Shown here: positions 61,834-64,000 of the stretch, piece after piece
Numbering within the stretch: position 1 is the stretch's first letter
Layout: every line of letters starts with the position of its first letter
DNA from: Halococcus hamelinensis 100A6
Lineage (GTDB): Archaea > Halobacteriota > Halobacteria > Halobacteriales > Halococcaceae
Assembly: GCF_000336675.1 (NCBI RefSeq)
Contig: NZ_AOMB01000032.1
Coordinates: forward strand, 62,001 to 126,000
Reading direction: 5' to 3'
Length of the DNA: 64,000 bases
Position numbers and translations under genes: made by a program
Notes under the pieces: generated by a model
Databases searched by the model: none
Told to the model about the DNA's origin: nothing
Seen by the model: the letters and a program-made list of their open reading frames with translations, nothing else

Positions 61834-62940
61834 ATGACACAGATCGAAATCAACGAACTCACGAAGGAGTACGACACGGGCGACAGCGCGATCGTTGCGG
61901 TCGAGGACCTCGACCTCTCGATCGAGGACGGGGAGTTCATCGTCTTCGTCGGACCGTCCGGCTGCGGGAAGTCAACCACCCTCCGCTGTATCGCGGGGCT
62001 CGAAAGCGTCACGGACGGCGAGATCCGCTTCGACGACGAGGTCGTCAACGACCTCCGCCCCCGCGACCGCGACGTCGCGATGGTGTTCCAGAACTACGCG
62101 CTCTACCCCCACATGACGGTCAAGCAGAACATGAGCTTCGGCCTCAAACTCTCCTCGCAACTGTCGAGCGGGGAGATCGACTCGCGCGTGACGGACGCGG
62201 CCGAGATGATGGGCATCGACGACCTCCTCGGAAAACGACCGGGCGAGCTCTCGGGCGGCCAACAACAGCGCGTCGCCCTCGGACGGTCGATCGTCCGCGA
62301 GCCGGGCGTGTTCCTGATGGACGAGCCGCTCTCGAACCTCGACGCGAAGCTCCGGGCGGGGATGCGAACCGAGATCCAGGAGCTCCAGAACGAACTCGAC
62401 GTCACGACGATCTACGTCACCCACGACCAGACCGAGGCGATGGCGATGGGCGACCGGATCGCGGTTCTCAACGGTGGGGTCCTCCAACAGGCGGCCGTCC
62501 CGGAGGAGCTCTACCGAAACCCCGTGAACGAGTTCGTCGCGGACTTCATCGGCAGCCCGAGCATCAACCTCTTCGACGTGACCGTCGAGGGAACCCGCCT
62601 CGCCGGACCGGGCGGGTTCACCTACCGGCTCTCCGGCTTCGACCTCGGCGAGCGGTCCCACGCGCGAATGGGCGTTCGCCCGGAGGACCTCGCCATCGAC
62701 GAGCGGGGTGACGACCTGACCGTGACCGTCGTCGAGAAGATGGGGAACGAGAACTTCATCTACGGCGAACTGGGCGGCCAGGAGGTCGTCGCACGGACCG
62801 ACTCCTCGATCCGCCCCGAACCCGACGACGAGGTCGGGTTGGCGTTCGAGGAGGAGGCCGTCTACTTCTTCGAGCCGGACTCCGGGCGGGCGATCAAGAC
62901 GAAGACCGACGAGATCGACTCGATGCGAACGCAGATCTGA
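61834..62940 (+). CDS. Sugar ABC ATP-binding protein, MalK/UgpC-like
   Basis: A 368-residue CUT1 ATPase with Walker A GPSGCGKSTTL near 40-50, Q-loop FQNYALYPHM near 84, signature LSGGQQQRVALGRSI near 137, Walker B VFLMDEPLSNLD near 157 and switch His VTHDQTEAMAM near 194. The C-terminal domain has GVRPEDLAID near 285. It starts 6 bp after the permease, completing a binding protein-permease-permease-ATPase operon. It is paralogous to the ATPase at 39631, so the locus has two separate, complete sugar importers. Confidence 0.94.
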   Translation: MTQIEINELTKEYDTGDSAIVAVEDLDLSIEDGEFIVFVGPSGCGKSTTLRCIAGLESVTDGEIRFDDEVVNDLRPRDRDVAMVFQNYALYPHMTVKQNMSFGLKLSSQLSSGEIDSRVTDAAEMMGIDDLLGKRPGELSGGQQQRVALGRSIVREPGVFLMDEPLSNLDAKLRAGMRTEIQELQNELDVTTIYVTHDQTEAMAMGDRIAVLNGGVLQQAAVPEELYRNPVNEFVADFIGSPSINLFDVTVEGTRLAGPGGFTYRLSGFDLGERSHARMGVRPEDLAIDERGDDLTVTVVEKMGNENFIYGELGGQEVVARTDSSIRPEPDDEVGLAFEEEAVYFFEPDSGRAIKTKTDEIDSMRTQI

Positions 62941-63016
62941 CTCTTCGACGCGTCATCGCTCGACGGGTCGGTCCGATCGCGGTCCGGAATTTCGGAAACC
63001 GGGAACGAACACGCAG

Positions 63017-63026
63017 ACTTAATTCC
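63017..63026 (+). promoter_or_regulatory. TATA box of the terminal GH2 gene
   Basis: ACTTAATTCC is centred 26 bp before the ATG at 63047. Confidence 0.45.
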
Positions 63027-63046
63027 CCACCCGCTGGAGGCCACGT

Positions 63047-64000
63047 ATGCAGCGGGCATTTCCCACATCGAGGACTCGTACGTACCGCTCCCTGGACGGT
63101 CGCTGGGAGTTCGTTCCGGACCCGAACGACGTCGGTGAGCGGGACGCGTACTACGACTCGTTCCCCGCCGACCACGACGGCCAGTACGTCCCGGGCACCT
63201 GGAACACGACCCCCGAGTACTACGACCACGAGGATCCCGCCTGGTATCATCGGAGCTTCCACCTCCAGGAACGCACGGACGCGCTGCTTCGGTTCACCGC
63301 CGTCGCGCACGAGGCGACCGTCTGGGTCGACGGTCGCGAGGTCGCGTCCCACTACGGCGGCTACACGCCGTTTCGGGCACATCTATCGGGACTCGATACG
63401 GGTACACACGACGTCACGGTCCGGGTCGACAACTCGCGTACGCCCCACAGCCTCCCGCTGCCGGATACGGACTGGTTCCCCTACGGCGGCATCACCCGCG
63501 AGGTGTTCCTTGAGACCGTCCCGACGAGCTATCTCGACGACCCCACGGTCCGGTATCGGCTCGACGGCGACGTCGCGACGGTGACCGCCGAAGTCCTCGT
63601 TCGAAACACGGGTGAGGCTTCTAACGGGACGGTCACCGTCGAAGTCGGTGACGAGCGGGTCGGCGAGTCGGTCACGGTCCCGAGCGGCGAGTCGGTTCAC
63701 GAGGTCGAACTCGGGCTGGACGTCGAGCGCTGGTCGCTCGACGACCCCACGCTGTACGACGTCCGGGCCACGTTTTCGAGCGAGACCGGCGTCGAGGACG
63801 AACTCCGGGATCGGATCGGGTTCCGCGAGGTCGACGTCACCGAACGGTCGTTGTTGCTCAACGGCGAGCCGGTCGACGTGGCCGGGGTCAACCGACACGA
63901 GGACCACCCCGACTGGGGGCACGCGGTTCCCCTGGAGCTGATGGAGCGGGACCTCGACATCATCGAACGGCTGGGCTGTAACACGATCCGGACCTCGCAC
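63047..64000 (+). CDS. GH2 beta-glucuronidase-like enzyme, cut by window end
   Basis: The first 318 residues of a GH2 enzyme, open at the right edge. The N-terminal sandwich shows SLDGRWEFVPDPNDVGERDA near 15-34 and FTAVAHEATVWVDGREVASH near 83-102. The barrel start VAGVNRHEDHPDWGHA near 282-297 and IIERLGCNTIRTSH at the end closely match the E. coli beta-glucuronidase pattern (GVNKHED ... NSYRTSH). The catalytic Glu residues lie beyond the window. No signal peptide. It probably belongs to the polysaccharide locus as its glucuronide-removing step; beta-galactosidase activity remains possible. Confidence 0.9.
   Translation, partial: MQRAFPTSRTRTYRSLDGRWEFVPDPNDVGERDAYYDSFPADHDGQYVPGTWNTTPEYYDHEDPAWYHRSFHLQERTDALLRFTAVAHEATVWVDGREVASHYGGYTPFRAHLSGLDTGTHDVTVRVDNSRTPHSLPLPDTDWFPYGGITREVFLETVPTSYLDDPTVRYRLDGDVATVTAEVLVRNTGEASNGTVTVEVGDERVGESVTVPSGESVHEVELGLDVERWSLDDPTLYDVRATFSSETGVEDELRDRIGFREVDVTERSLLLNGEPVDVAGVNRHEDHPDWGHAVPLELMERDLDIIERLGCNTIRTSH

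Overview
This window reads as chromosome from a halophilic archaeon (class Halobacteria). The evidence is the high G+C, strongly acidic proteins, Tat-dependent lipoprotein signal peptides, an archaeal AglB oligosaccharyltransferase, haloarchaeal GlpABC, and many genes whose TATA box lies 26-32 bp ahead of the start codon, as expected for leaderless transcripts. I cannot fix the genus. No rRNA, tRNA or CRISPR array was seen.

Region 1 (1-10.2 kb) is a surface-glycan / N-glycosylation cluster: a flippase cut by the window edge, a sulfatase-superfamily enzyme, three glycosyltransferases, AglB, and a DUF368 polyprenyl-phosphate transporter whose start overlaps the aglB stop. Region 2 (10.3-16.8 kb) is housekeeping: a small unknown protein, a HAD hydrolase, prephenate dehydrogenase (TyrA) coupled to a methyltransferase, a small haloarchaeal protein and a phosphohexomutase. 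Two same-orientation copies of a dispersed repeat (about 2.94-3.21 and 12.06-12.43 kb) each sit between divergent genes.

Region 3 (16.8-28.5 kb) looks accessory. A 1.1 kb gene-poor stretch is followed by two small ribbon-helix-helix proteins, a short iteron-like repeat cluster and a tyrosine recombinase. Then come an amidohydrolase/DUF59 pair of the kind I associate with soluble diiron monooxygenase loci (no monooxygenase is present), an NMT1-type ABC importer with a NikR-like regulator, an SDR, a PRC-barrel protein, a lipoprotein made almost only of Ser-Asp repeats, and a glutamate-cysteine ligase family enzyme. Region 4 (29.0-33.3 kb) is the glpABC operon for anaerobic-type glycerol-3-phosphate dehydrogenase.

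Region 5 (33.9-64 kb, running off the right edge) is a large polysaccharide-utilisation locus: an exported sulfatase, two complete CUT1-type sugar ABC importers, a YesL-like membrane protein, GH51 and GH127 arabinofuranosidases, two GH2 enzymes (the second beta-glucuronidase-like), a GH88 unsaturated glucuronyl hydrolase, a DUF2264 enzyme, a LarA-like DUF2088 protein, two SDRs, a Gfo/Idh oxidoreductase, an aldo/keto reductase and two IclR regulators. My reading is that sulfated or uronic-acid-containing, arabinose-rich oligosaccharides (arabinogalactan- or rhamnogalacturonan-like) are desulfated outside, imported by ABC transporters and dismantled in the cytoplasm, because none of the glycosidases carries a signal peptide. 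The polymer-cleaving enzyme (lyase or endo-hydrolase) is not visible and may lie beyond the right edge.
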